A stretch of DNA of 64,000 bases. Origin: Gyrodactylus bullatarudis. Lineage: Eukaryota; Platyhelminthes; Monogenea; Gyrodactylidea; Gyrodactylidae. Below are positions 1-9,960 of this stretch, one piece after another. The stretch covers positions 207,607 through 271,606 of the forward strand of contig SSNU01000219.1 of assembly GCA_012064415.1 (NCBI GenBank), in the 5' to 3' direction. The notes beneath the pieces are model-generated. The model saw only the letters and a list, made by a program, of their open reading frames with translations. It did not search any database and had not been told where the DNA came from. Position 1 is the first letter of the stretch. The number at the start of each line of letters is the position of its first letter. Position numbers and translations under genes: made by a program.

Positions 1-766
1 GTTTTCAACAAATCTCCATAGAATCTTAAGGCCTGAAAAAAATTTTGTAAAAGTCATAAATTCCCAAATTCATTGAGAATAGCCTCATAGCGCTGATGTT
101 GTATAAGAGGAAAGTTCAATCCTTGACTCTTTTATGAATATAAAGATTTAAAAGTATCAAAACTAGATGTGAAATAGAGAACTGGTCTACATCTTAAGAC
201 ATTTAATCTAATGATGCAGAAATATTATGAGAACTTGATATATTACTATAAATCATGAGAATCATTTAATTTTTCCAATATTTTTGGTTAATCGGTGCTC
301 TAATGGGAAATAAACCTTCCGCCTAAAATCTTTAAGGAAATGCAATCTCCACTACGAACAAAATTTGTTCAACAGATGGCTAATTGAGAAATTATTCTGG
401 GAATATAGAAAAGCACGTATTGATTTCACGAGAAGAACAAATTTTTTTAGAAAATATAGAATCTCTATTATATCATTAATTAATTTGAATGTCTTGACAG
501 AGAAAATAAAAATTTCTAGCCAAATCGTTGATTGAACTCAAACTGAATTTTTCTAATTTTTCCGCATCAAGGAAATATCAAAATTTGATCAAAATATAAT
601 CTTGATATATCTAAGACTAACTTGAAGGAAACCGACAGATTTTGTTTATTCATATATTAGTAAGTTTCCAAAGCAGAAAAAAATGATTTAAACCTCCAAT
701 GCATATGGCTAAAATAATACTCTTATTCAGGTGATATTTATAGTAACTAGGATTTAAAAATCATAC
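1..766. other. Non-coding sequence left of a minus-strand exon
   Basis: AT-rich sequence with no convincing exon on either strand. It probably belongs to the intron or 3' part of the minus-strand gene whose exons begin at 952, since the exon at 767-952 ends in a donor-like GTATGA pointing into this stretch. Confidence 0.4.
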
Positions 767-952
767 CGATATGGAATTTTGGAAGCTGGACATATTCTGT
801 ATGTTGTTATTAGCATTCAGATCGTGAAGAGATTCATTATTGGAAATTTTATTATTCGTAAGGTAAAGATCGACGTCTGATCTCGTTTGGTTCATCATCA
901 TATTGGTACCATTTGATGAGATTCCTTGATTAACTCCCAATTTTGATATAAC
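767..952 (-). CDS. Putative internal exon, Asn/Ser-rich, unknown protein
   Basis: On the minus strand an acceptor-like pyrimidine-rich run ending CTTCAAAG precedes an open stretch of exactly 62 codons, closed by a donor GTATGA directly before an in-frame stop. Both boundaries are phase 0. The peptide is rich in Asn and Ser (for example SNNESLHDLNANNNIQ) and looks like a low-complexity, disordered segment. Its entry phase matches the exit phase of the exon at 1804-1979, so both probably belong to one gene transcribed leftwards. I do not recognise the protein. It could instead be chance open frame, but the composition is less AT-rich than the flanks. Confidence 0.45.
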
Positions 953-1803
953 CTTTGAAGAGATGAAACAATGTTTGTCAAACATCAAGACAAAAAATTA
1001 AAAGATGTATATTGCAATTCAATTTACAAGCTGATTGATCCTCGTTGGGTACAAATATTAGATGATGTTGTCAATCTTTATTAGATCGTTCTTTTCATGT
1101 TTGATAATGAAAATCAATGAATGATAAAAACTAATTGAAAGAAGCATATTTCAACTTGGGATAAACTGTTTCTTTTTAAATTTTTAAACAAAGCATCTAA
1201 TCACAATTGATATATAGATTTTTCAAGCAAATAAGTTTCTATAGATTATTTTGGAAGTAAATTTTAAAATCAATCTCCATAGTGAAACTCAATAGATTAC
1301 CAAAAAGTGTTTGTAATTGAGGCAAAAGTGACAAGAACCAAAATTCCTATATTAATTATTATTTTTAACAATAAAGAATATAAATAAAGTAAGTCTAGTA
1401 TAGAGTATTTTTTGAGAAGTAATGACTAATTTCCTTTCCGATACTGATTTGGAAAAGGAGTGATAACAACTTGAAATTATTTTCATAAGTTTTGAAATTT
1501 TTTTGAAAAAGTTTTTATTGACACGATTGATTGATTGGCTCAATGAGACTTGACTATAATTTATTTATTTTCTTATTTTTCAAATTCCTTGGCTAATTGT
1601 GCGTGTGTGAGAATATTTTGTTGGTTATTGTTTTAAAAAAAGTAGAGAATTAGAATAACTAGTCTGAGTAATGGAGTTAAACCTCAAAGTCTGAAACAGT
1701 ATTTCTTTTGAGCAATTAACAGATTCCATTCTATTCCATTAAGACGAGACATGAAAATAAAATTTGACAATAAGAGTTGCTGTAAGAATAAATCAAATCT
1801 CAC

Positions 1804-1979
1804 TTGATGTATATTTGAAATATTTCCATTATTGGCAGTGGGCGATGTTTCCTCATTATTTCCCGAAAAGGTGACAACCTGTTGGACTGTATTGGTGTTC
1901 TCAACTATCAGGGGGGACTGGTTCTCTGCCATTAATATGATCTCAGATGAGTTTTCGTTAATTTCACACAAATCTGGCA
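1804..1979 (-). CDS. Putative internal exon, acidic/Asn-Thr-rich, unknown protein
   Basis: The minus strand shows an acceptor TTTCTATAG, then 176 bp of open frame, then a donor CAA|GTGAGA. Entry needs one base from the previous exon (phase 1) and exit is phase 0. The peptide includes CEINENSSEIILMAENQ and QQVVTFSGNNEE; it is acidic and polar, without a domain I can name. The segment is visibly richer in G+C than its flanks. The phase 1 entry fits the phase 1 exit of the methionine-starting exon at 17457-17604, and the exit fits the exon at 767-952. A disordered region of a regulatory or cytoskeletal protein is possible but unproven. Confidence 0.5.
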
Positions 1980-3417
1980 CTATAGAAAAGTAAAGTTTTC
2001 ATAAAATTTTTCAAAGGATGCTACCAGTGATTCTTTTATCATTGTTGAAAACTTTCCAATTGGTTAACTCTTGTAATAAGCGAGCGTAGTGAAGGGAGGA
2101 TTTTTTCTCAGAAAAATTAATTTCAATTTATTTGAATAAATTCATTGATAAAAGAAAGATAGAATCAAGATACATGAAGAGATACAGCAAGAGAATTTTT
2201 TCCATAAGACTCGTGAATAAATTATGAGTAGAATTTCTCTAATTCACATATGTCAAAAAGATTCACCAAAACGAGATACAATTATTTTTCAAAACTTGTT
2301 TGGAAACATACTGTATAACTGATTTCTAACATTGTATATGGGTAAATCCTTTATCTCTTTATCCACGTTCCCTTAACAGATAGAGTTTTTTTCATGTGAA
2401 TATAATTCTTCTTGTGTGTGTTACGAAGAAACAAATAAATTAGATCTAACTAATTCTAGGCAAGAACCAATCATAATTACGTATTGACATTGAACCAATG
2501 AGAGAAGGAGAGAGCATTGAAACTTTTTCAAATGTTCTACTGGCCTGATAACAACAAGGTTAAGCTGAGTAAATTATACAACGTTTAATTAGATGAAAAA
2601 AATACAATGAGATCAATATTGTTTATAAGATCCACAACTCTTTCCTCTGCATACATAAATGAAGTTTTAGTAAGAATAAAATTATGATAATGTACAACAA
2701 TTACGCAATAGGATAAATCCCCTACCATATATAACATTATTCTAGTTTGAGTACTACAGACATACAGAATTTATTAAAAAGTTGGTTTACTCTTCCTTCT
2801 TCTGTATTTTTCAGATGGAGAAAGATAGAAAGAATGAAAGAATGAGATTGATTGAAAAGATATGAGAGACGGAGAATCTGATTTACATTCTGTGTCTGAT
2901 TAATGCAATTCTTTCTTTTTGCATAGGAATGCGTAAAAATTGAAATTCATTAGGAACCAAAAATGAGTTAGACAACATAGAGAGAAACCTTTGTTGTTAT
3001 CTCAACAGTCAAATAATTGTTTATGGAGTTTTAGCTGCTTGGCCTTTGCTAATAGATCAATTGTTGATTATTCTGAGATTGAAAGTAGCCTCGGAATACG
3101 TTGATAACAAAAGGGAGATATTAACCCAAGAAAGGATTATGAAGCTGAGAATTTACTAATTTTACAATAAAAACTCAATATTTTTTCTCCGGATAGTCAA
3201 ATCCCATTATAAGTTGTTAAAAGAAAATTTCCGAAAAAAATTCAATCTGACAAAAATTAGGCCAATTTCCCGCTTTTTCAACCTTTAGGCTAGAAATTTT
3301 CATTAATTCCAGACAATTGAAGTGAAATTAGATGAAGACCTAGCTTCATTTTGCCCTGAAAATAGTAAACTCTTTTATCTTGAGAGATAACTTCAAGTTG
3401 ATCACATTTTCGACTTT
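1980..3417. other. Intronic/intergenic AT-rich DNA
   Basis: No convincing exon or element with both ends. A degenerate copy of the foldback-family terminus lies near 3140-3200 (ending with the CTCCGGATAGTCA motif also seen near 31890 and 50995). Confidence 0.4.
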
Positions 3418-3632
3418 TACGGGTATGGAATATTTGAGAAAGTAACGTATTTTCTTAAAAATTTTCATATTTTTTCATGAACGAGTCATTTTTTAATTTT
3501 TAAAACCTTTTATAAAATAATTCCTCTCTCATAAAAGTTGTCAATAAATTAATTTTAGATCTTTTGAAATAGAATCATGCCTTGAGAAAATTCATTCTCT
3601 CATAGATAACCCACTATGGTTTGACGAGTTAT
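3418..3632 (-). repeat. Dispersed repeat D, copy 1
   Basis: Homologous in inverted orientation to 23145-23330 and in the same orientation as 47020-47798; it also matches 14993-15960. Shared landmarks are the words GATTCTATTTCAAAAG (compare GATTCTGTTTTAAAG at 23200) and a stretch around ATTTATTGACAACTTTT. This copy lacks the MITE found inside the 47-kb copy, so it acts as an uninterrupted comparison site. Confidence 0.6.
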
Positions 3633-3635
3633 AAT

Positions 3636-4823
3636 CCAAAAAGCATAAAAAGCATATTTCTTCCCTGAACAGATGAACCATTCGAAAAACGTTTGAGCTT
3701 ATTTTCATTATTCTAGGACCACAGGTTCCGAAGATTTAAAAGAATATTAAGGAATATTTAAAAAAAGCATAAAATATTTTTATAATAAAATTTATTAAAA
3801 CTTAGGTCAATATTGAAATTCTCAGCCATGGTCAAAAAAAGCATAAAATATTCTTTCGCATAAAAAAGAGAATATTGTTTACAGGATTGCTAATTATGCT
3901 TGAGCAATCCTCTTTTTCGAATTTTCAAGCCCGAAATATTTATGAATGTCAAGGCCGGTTTCTCCCTCCTGATTGGATAATCTAAAAGATTCTTAGTCTA
4001 ATAAAAAACTTGAATGATTCTTTTCATTCTTGCATGATGTCTGTTGCTAAATACATCTGTCTCTTTCCTGGTGATTTAGGAATTGACAAGAAAGGAAAAT
4101 TATCTTGCAAATTATGCTCTATTAGGATTCCGGAAAAGAAATCATCCATTTTACAACACCTAAAAACTGAAAAACATTCTAAAGCTGAAGAATTGGCTCG
4201 TCGACAGACAAAAATAGAGACTAATGAAACCCCTATAAATTGGGATAAAGAATTGACTAAAGCAGCTAATATACCACTCAACAAACTCAAGTCAAAGCCA
4301 ATCAGAGACTTCTTAAATAAACTTCCTGTAAAATTTGGTTGTGCTGAAACTTGCAGAAAATATATTGATAAAATTTATGACGAGAAGATTAAATTTATCA
4401 AAGCCAAAGTTCAGGATAAAAAAATTTTTCTGATTGTTGATGAGTCTGATTTTAACGGCAAAAAAATACTCAACACTATGGTCGGAACTATTGACGAACC
4501 TGATAAGTCTTATCTTTTTCAAGATAAATAAAAGATTAGCGAAAAACGAAGATCTAGAAATATTAGACATGTCAAGAGATAATATTACACCTGAAAATTA
4601 CATCAAGCTCAAGAACTGCCAGGCATCAAGTTGTGAGGTTGAACGGTCTTTCTCAAAAATTAAATATATTTTAACCAAAAATTTAAATTATTGTTAATAA
4701 AAAGCCTTTCCGTTTTATTTCTCTTTCATTTTTCGAAAGAATATTTTCGAGAATATTTTGATCATCTGAAGCATTTTTAAAAAGAATATATGCTCAAAAA
4801 AAAGAATATATTTAGGCTCCCTG
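3636..4823 (+). mobile_element. Internally deleted hAT transposon with 8-bp target duplication
   Basis: The block is flanked by perfect 8-bp duplications GTTATAAT (3628-3635 and 4824-4831). The right end reads ...GGCTCCCTG, whose complement CAGGGAGCC is a normal hAT terminus. The left end starts CCAAAAAGCATAAAAAGC and seems to have lost about seven terminal bases (CAGGGAG). Subterminal AAAAAGCATA motifs recur at the left. Inside are the N-terminal zinc finger and the C-terminal dimerisation part of a hAT transposase joined after loss of the core. Confidence 0.7.
4010..4696 (+). pseudogene. hAT transposase remnant (zinc finger + C-terminal dimerisation tail)
   Basis: The first frame (to 4531; first in-frame ATG at 4034) contains a BED/C2H2-like finger, CKLCSIRIPEKKSSILQHL followed by KTEKH, and then VDESDFNGKKILNTMVG, which resembles the segment around the first catalytic Asp of hAT transposases. 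It stops at about 4531. The next frame continues to 4696 with SSCEVERSFSKIKYILTKN, the conserved hAT C-terminal dimerisation motif (family knowledge: hATC). Some 300 residues of RNase-H-like core and insertion domain are absent, so no active enzyme can be made. The missing core and frame change place the deletion at about 4510-4540. Similar C-terminal motifs at 9069-9350 show a second hAT family in the window. Confidence 0.75.
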
Positions 4824-5277
4824 GTTATAATTCAAAATTGTTCATGAAAGAAATATTTGAATTGCTCACTTTTATAAATCTCATTATGAATAATTAAGCC
4901 CACTGGATCATTTCTGAATCTATAGTTTGAGAGATACATGATAAAAATGACCTTATTTTTTATCAATAACTCCTGGAATAAAAATAATTGCTCACAACTA
5001 ATTGTAGATTCATAATCGGTGTATGAAAAAAGACTAAATAACAAATGCGAGTCATGAAAATAAATTTAAGTTAAGCAAGAAAGATAACTATTATAATTGT
5101 TGTATCTTCTTATTCCTAATGACTTTTAATAAATAACCTCTAATCTATGATCAAGGTGTAACGAAAATAAAGTTACAAGTTATTCATTCGAATATGATTG
5201 ATTGCTTCACAGTAGAGTACCTTTTTTCTTGAAAAAATTATCAAAATATTAAGATTCACACGGTCTTTGGTAATCAG

Positions 5278-5773
5278 TAGGGCCTCAAAAAGTCATAAAA
5301 AGTATATTTTTTCTAAAGGACTGTTTTTCCCAAGGATCAAGAAAATTTTATCAAAATAATTTTTCGTGATTCAGATCAAAGTAATAAAGTCATAAATTTG
5401 CATATTTCTGTTTTAAGGTCATTAAATTTAGAGTTATATTTTATAGGTTATATTATTGAATTTTGAAATTTAATCATCAAAAGGATAAAATCTCAATCAA
5501 AATCAAGAACTTTACATTAGAGAATTTAGCATGCTTGAATCCTATTGGTTTAAAATGTTGAATGTGTATGTTAAATTTAGACCAATCTAATCGATTTCTA
5601 TTTAGTTGGACCCCGTTTCGTACATGACATTATAATTGAATAAATTTGTATGTTTCTACTTATAAGTAGTTCATAGTTATCTTAATATTATTCATAAATA
5701 ATGACCTAAAAATCTAAAATCTGAGTTTAAAGTTATATTTTTACGTTTTAAGAGCATAAAATTTGAGGCCCTA
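5278..5773. mobile_element. hAT MITE with TAGGGCCTCAAA termini
   Basis: The ends are perfect 12-bp inverted repeats, TAGGGCCTCAAA and TTTGAGGCCCTA, flanked by 8-bp direct repeats GTAATCAG (5270-5277) and GTAACCAG (5774-5781), one mismatch. Length is 496 bp and there is no coding capacity. The left subterminal region (AAAAAGTCATAAAAAG) resembles the left end of the deleted hAT at 3636, so that family is a candidate source of transposase. Confidence 0.75.
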
Positions 5774-5849
5774 GTAACCAGAGTACACTGGAAAATTGAA
5801 TAATTCTAAAAGTAAACTCTAAGATGATAATTCTAGAAAATAATTTCAA

Positions 5850-5932
5850 ATTCTACGGCGCAGAAGATTCGAACTCTGAACCTGCAAAAAATGATTTGTT
5901 GGTAGGATACACACTGAGCCAAACAACTAAAT
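5850..5932 (-). repeat. tRNA-derived (SINE-like) fragment
   Basis: On the minus strand an A-box-like TGGCTCAGTGTGT is followed about 45 bp later by a B-box-like GAGTTCGAATCTTC, the RNA polymerase III promoter layout of tRNA genes and tRNA-derived SINEs. I cannot fold a full cloverleaf with paired acceptor arms, so a tRNA-derived repeat or tRNA pseudogene is more likely than a functional tRNA. Confidence 0.4.
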
Positions 5933-7142
5933 ATATTCCCACAAAGTTTCAGCTATTCAAGCTCATCATTGTAGTCAGAATATACTCTTGCGTGTGAATA
6001 AATATCTTAAGAATAAAAGCGATGTTCTACTTCACAGCTATTGAGTGAAAAGTAATTTTCAAGGGCCTACATTTTTATCTAAAACTCTTTTATCAGATAT
6101 TTTTCTTTGAGAAATAGAAATAAATTACTAAAACTAAGAACCCATCGCAAAATTTTAATTATGTTTATCATATAGACTAATAAAGCTAAAATATGAGTCG
6201 TAGAAAAAGGTTTGAGATATGAAAATAAGGCTATTTTTATTCTGTTCGTTCAATTCTCTATGGTGTATTGAGTTCTCGTGATCCCTCATAATTTCCAATA
6301 AATATCTCTTAAAGAATTGATCACTCACGAAAGAATAGTTTGTAATCTTCCCCAAGTGTTATTGATTCCATTGGAAACACTCCTTTTTTAAGTGGTTCTA
6401 TATCAATTTGAAATGTAATAATACCAAAGAATTTAAAGAACGAGGGATGAGCTTCAATGATGAAGGCAAGCCTAGAGTGAATCCTTTTATTTATTTATTC
6501 ATTTGAATGCTTACAAAAAGGATAGAGAAACAAATTCTGGCATTGGTATAGACAGAAAAAATAGGTGAAAATGTATGCAAATGGATTAAATTAAATTCCT
6601 CTTCTTTGCTTGATGGATAAGAAATTCTTATTAAAAATGATTTTTTTATTATCTTTTTGAATTTAATAGATTTACAAAAATTTCCAAAACTACTTAAGAC
6701 GGCCCAATTAGTTGTGATTAAATTCATCTTTAAGCATTAAAAAAATAATTCCACTAAATTTGGCTCCGAATTACTTTTTTGTGCCTTTTTAATAAGATAA
6801 CAATGAATTAAAAAATACTTTTACGAACTTTTATCGCGTAGATTCTCATGCTGATTACGAATCTGTGCTCAGAATTTTCCTATCTTATACGGTTTGGGTA
6901 TAATTTTGGAAGTTCCAAAATAAATTAAAACTAATTTTGATCCCCAATTTTGTGTGTTATTTCATAATAATAATACATCTAAACGTTTAAAATACGTGTT
7001 CTATTTGAATTTTTTAAATTTCTTTCTAAAGGAATAAGAAGATATTCCGAAGAATCAAATTAATGAATTTTTAAATAACGTTATAATATAACATGATTAC
7101 TTTAAAGTAGTTATGTATAAAATGAATTTTTCTAAACTTACT

Positions 7143-7200
7143 CTAGCTTAGGGGACATATTGTCCAAGGTTCAAACCCTTTCTCACCGGGCACATTGAAC
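7143..7200 (-). repeat. Short repeat shared with 53655-53700
   Basis: The minus strand reads GTGCCCGGTGAGAAAGGG then TTTGAACCTTGGA; the plus strand at 53658 reads GTGCCCGAGTGGGAGGG then TTTGAGCCTAGGA. They look like diverged copies of one element. GGTTCAAACCC on the plus strand resembles a pol III B box, so a SINE origin is possible. Confidence 0.3.
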
Positions 7201-7283
7201 ACTATTTCTCTGTTCTCTTAATTGTAGAATTATTAATGATTATAATTCTGTATTTAAATAAAAATGTTCGATTTCAAAAAAAA

Positions 7284-8898
7284 ATGTCACAGTCAGAAAC
7301 CTCCTCTCCCTTCTGTCCTATCATTTATTATGAATCAACATTAGTATTTCGTGAGATTTAGACAATGTAAATCAGTCTTTCCATGCCATCAATAAGATCT
7401 TCCTCTCCCTTTATAACTTTGTTCGATAGTAAATATTTGTGAGTTTGTAGTGTGTGGGTATTGTCTTGATGTGCGTAAGTGTTTTTTTCTTAGTGTATTT
7501 GATTTAAGAACATTATAGTTTTATCATGCCGTACCTTAACTAAGCTGAAAAATCAGAAATCATAACACTGAGCGAGACAAACATCATTGGATTTTTAGCC
7601 AAAAAGTTTGGTGTTTCATCTCAAACAATAAGGAATATCCTCAAAAGTAAAACCCTGGTCGTAGAGAAGAAAAAGACCAAATTCCAATTATTAAGAGATT
7701 TTATCAAAAAAGAATTGGATATCAAAATGAACCAAGGCATTCAGCTTTACAAGGCATCACTTAAGGGCATTATCATTCAGTGTGCAAATGACGTTGATAT
7801 TGAAAATTTCAAAGCATCATACAATTACGTCTATAAGATTGAACAACATGTTGAAGACAGGAATGTCACTCAAATTGATAATCTTTAATTTTTAGAAATC
7901 CGCATATTCTATCAACCTGGATTTAACGATTTCCTTACATCCACTGATTGATAACGAAATTAAATCTTCAAACCAGTGTCTTGTCTTCTGTCAAAAGACA
8001 CTTTATTACAAGGAAGATTTTATTTCTTTCTTAAGCATTGTAAAAAAATTGATATTTATTTATTCGAAAGTTTTTATCCATGTTCATTTGAAAGGTACTG
8101 TAGATTCAATGGGACATTTATCCAATGTATTAAAAGTTTCCCTCGTATTTTGAAACAAGAAATCCATTTATTAGTTAATTTTGATAAAATTACTCGTGTT
8201 GAACGATCAATCAATATTCGAGTTCAGAAATCCTGTGATTATTTATGTGAAACATTGATAAAGTCAGAATTCCTATTAGAATGGAATCAGGAACTGATTC
8301 AAGAAAAGAAGAAAATTATTCTTTTCATGGATAATTCTTCATCGAAAGAAGATGTTGTGTTAAGAAATATTAGAGTAAGCGATTTAATTCTTACTCTAGA
8401 TTCATTTGCCACCAAACTGCACCTCTGTTTGTCAACCCCTTGATGCAGGCATAATAAGATCCTTTAAATGCAGTTATAGACGACTTTTAAATTTGAGAAT
8501 TTACGGAAACGAAATTAAGATGAATTAGGTCAAGAAGAAGATAGATCTACGACAGTGTCTATATATAGCGAAGCAGGCCTGGGAAGAAGTGGATGTGAGG
8601 ATCATCGTCAACTGTTTCACGAATGTGAAATTCACTGAGAAATTTGAAGATGGTTTCATGCAAAGTGATTTAGAAATTTTGGAAAACTTTCTGAAAAACC
8701 AAAAAAGATTTGACATGCTGGAAGAACTAAAAACTTTAACATTTTTCAAAGATTATAAGAAGCGCCAAAAAGAGGTTTATCATTTTGAATAAAAATTATT
8801 TATAAGAGTAAAAAATCTTTTTTCAGCTGAAACGCACGAAATGTTGATTCACATTAAATGATAGGACAGAAGGGAGAGGACGTTTCTGACTGTGACAT
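7284..8898 (+). mobile_element. pogo/Tigger-like DNA transposon with 44-bp terminal inverted repeats
   Basis: Terminal inverted repeats span 7284-7327 and 8855-8898 and match at 43 of 44 positions; they start ATGTCACAGTCAGAAAC. The 1.6-kb body holds a broken transposase. The expected TA target duplication of Tc1/mariner/pogo elements is not visible at these exact borders (flanks are A-rich on the left and TGATTG on the right). Confidence 0.75.
7527..8791 (+). pseudogene. Broken pogo/Tigger-type transposase
   Basis: After an early in-frame stop, the first frame carries a helix-turn-helix like the CENP-B/Tigger N-terminus (LAKKFGVSSQTIRNILKSKT), open to about 7888. A second frame (about 7976-8443) contains IILFMDNSSS, corresponding to the second catalytic Asp region (family form: LLLDNCPAH). 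A third frame from about 8410 reads PPNCTSVCQPLDAGIIRSF, matching the conserved PPNTTSxxQPLDQGII motif that follows the DDE core in Tigger/pogo proteins. A last frame to 8791 gives AWEEVDVRIIVNCFTNVKF, like the family C-terminus. At least three frame breaks and two stops make it inactive. The order of motifs along a 44-bp-TIR element makes the family call firm. Confidence 0.75.
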
Positions 8899-8947
8899 TG
8901 ATTGACAGATTATAATACAAATACATGTAGTGATTATGACTCATCAT

Positions 8948-9600
8948 TAGGGTCCGCAACAAAATAGCAAAATTTAGAGAAAAAAATAGCAATTTTTATT
9001 TAAAATTAGCACTTTAAATTAATAAAAATAGCAATGTTAATAAAATAAGATTTATTAAATTTTTTACTTTAAATGGAAAATTTTTCTTCAGTATTCGCAT
9101 ATAAAATAAAGTATTTCTTATAATTTTCTTCTTTGAAAGGTTTATTCTTGGTAAAAAAATATTTCATTTGAGAGAAAGATCTTTCTACTTGCGTGGAAGT
9201 TGGATTGGTACTCAATAAATTATAAATTTTAGGGCTGATACTTTTGTTATCCATTTTGATGATTTTTGCAGCATCATTTTCCATTAACCTCTTATTGATA
9301 TAGTTTTTAATTTCACATGGATCATTCTCTGGATTAAAGTCGTTCAACAAATTAATAGCTTCTTTAAGACTTGTTTTTGGGCTTTCAAGTATTTTTGATG
9401 GTGGAGTATGAATTCTGAATCAGGATCAAGTTTTCAATAAAGGTTTCTTCACGTAAAATTTCTTTCAAATTTTTCATCAAAATTCCATCTTCTTTCTCTT
9501 CTTCAAAAATTTTCCTAACATCAGGTAGTTTCTCATAATAGTATTCAACAGCTTCGAGCCAAGTTCCCAATATTAAATTTTAAGAAGGTTTAAAGAATTG
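8948..9600 (-). mobile_element. hAT element fragment, 3' end with TAGGGTCCGC terminus
   Basis: The end at 8948 reads TAGGGTCCGCAAC and is followed by iterated AAATAGCAA-type words, a subterminal layout like the other hATs here. The 8 bp outside it, CTCATCAT, fit the target pattern seen at other hAT insertions. The other terminus was not found, so the element is truncated near 9.6 kb. It begins 49 bp beyond the pogo-like element. Confidence 0.6.
9069..9570 (-). pseudogene. hAT transposase C-terminal fragment
   Basis: The frame 9570-9385 encodes WLEAVEYYYEKLPDVRKIF and breaks; after a frameshift near 9400-9430 the reading continues with SKILESPKTSLKEAINLL and then, to 9069, with the conserved hAT dimerisation motif TSTQVERSFSQMKYFFTKNK. 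The N-terminal finger and catalytic core are missing. The protein tail resembles but is clearly different from the one at 4640-4690, so these are two hAT families. Confidence 0.75.
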
Positions 9601-9764
9601 AGGATGAGGTGAAAAACTGCTTATTCCTTATTGGCTAATGAATGTTCAACGCTGATTGGTTGGAATTTTGGGGCAGAGAGGTATAAATAAAAACCTCCGT
9701 GAAAAAATTAATTTATCTCGAGTCATTATGTGTGAAATTGACTTTATCATTATTTACTGACTAA

Positions 9765-9930
9765 AAAAGCAAAGATAGATCTACCAATAGGGATTAAAAA
9801 TTTCATCTGAAATAATATCAGATATGTAGCGGGAATGTGTTAGCAAAATTTTTGCGGTTATAAGGAAGCTCAGAAAAGAAAGAATGATGGGGTAATTCAT
9901 AGCAAACTGCCCTGAAATAAAATTGGAAAA
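9765..9930 (+). repeat. Diverged fragment of the hAT MITE family seen at 57475-57889
   Basis: Words around TCAGATATGTAGCGGGAATG and CTCAGAAAAGAAAGAATGA align collinearly with 57720-57835 (CTGATTTGTAGTGGGAATA, CTCAGAGAAGAAAGAATGA). The terminal TAGGGCA ends are not preserved here. Confidence 0.5.
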
Positions 9931-9960
9931 GATAACTGCGATATCCTTATACACTAGAAA

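Noticed and set aside
3720..3740. CAGGTTCCGAAG as the left terminus of the hAT at 3636
   Set aside because: The bases before it do not match the right-hand 8-mer, whereas GTTATAAT occurs exactly at 3628 and 4824.
5850..5932. Functional tRNA gene
   Set aside because: A and B boxes are present but acceptor and anticodon stems do not pair convincingly.
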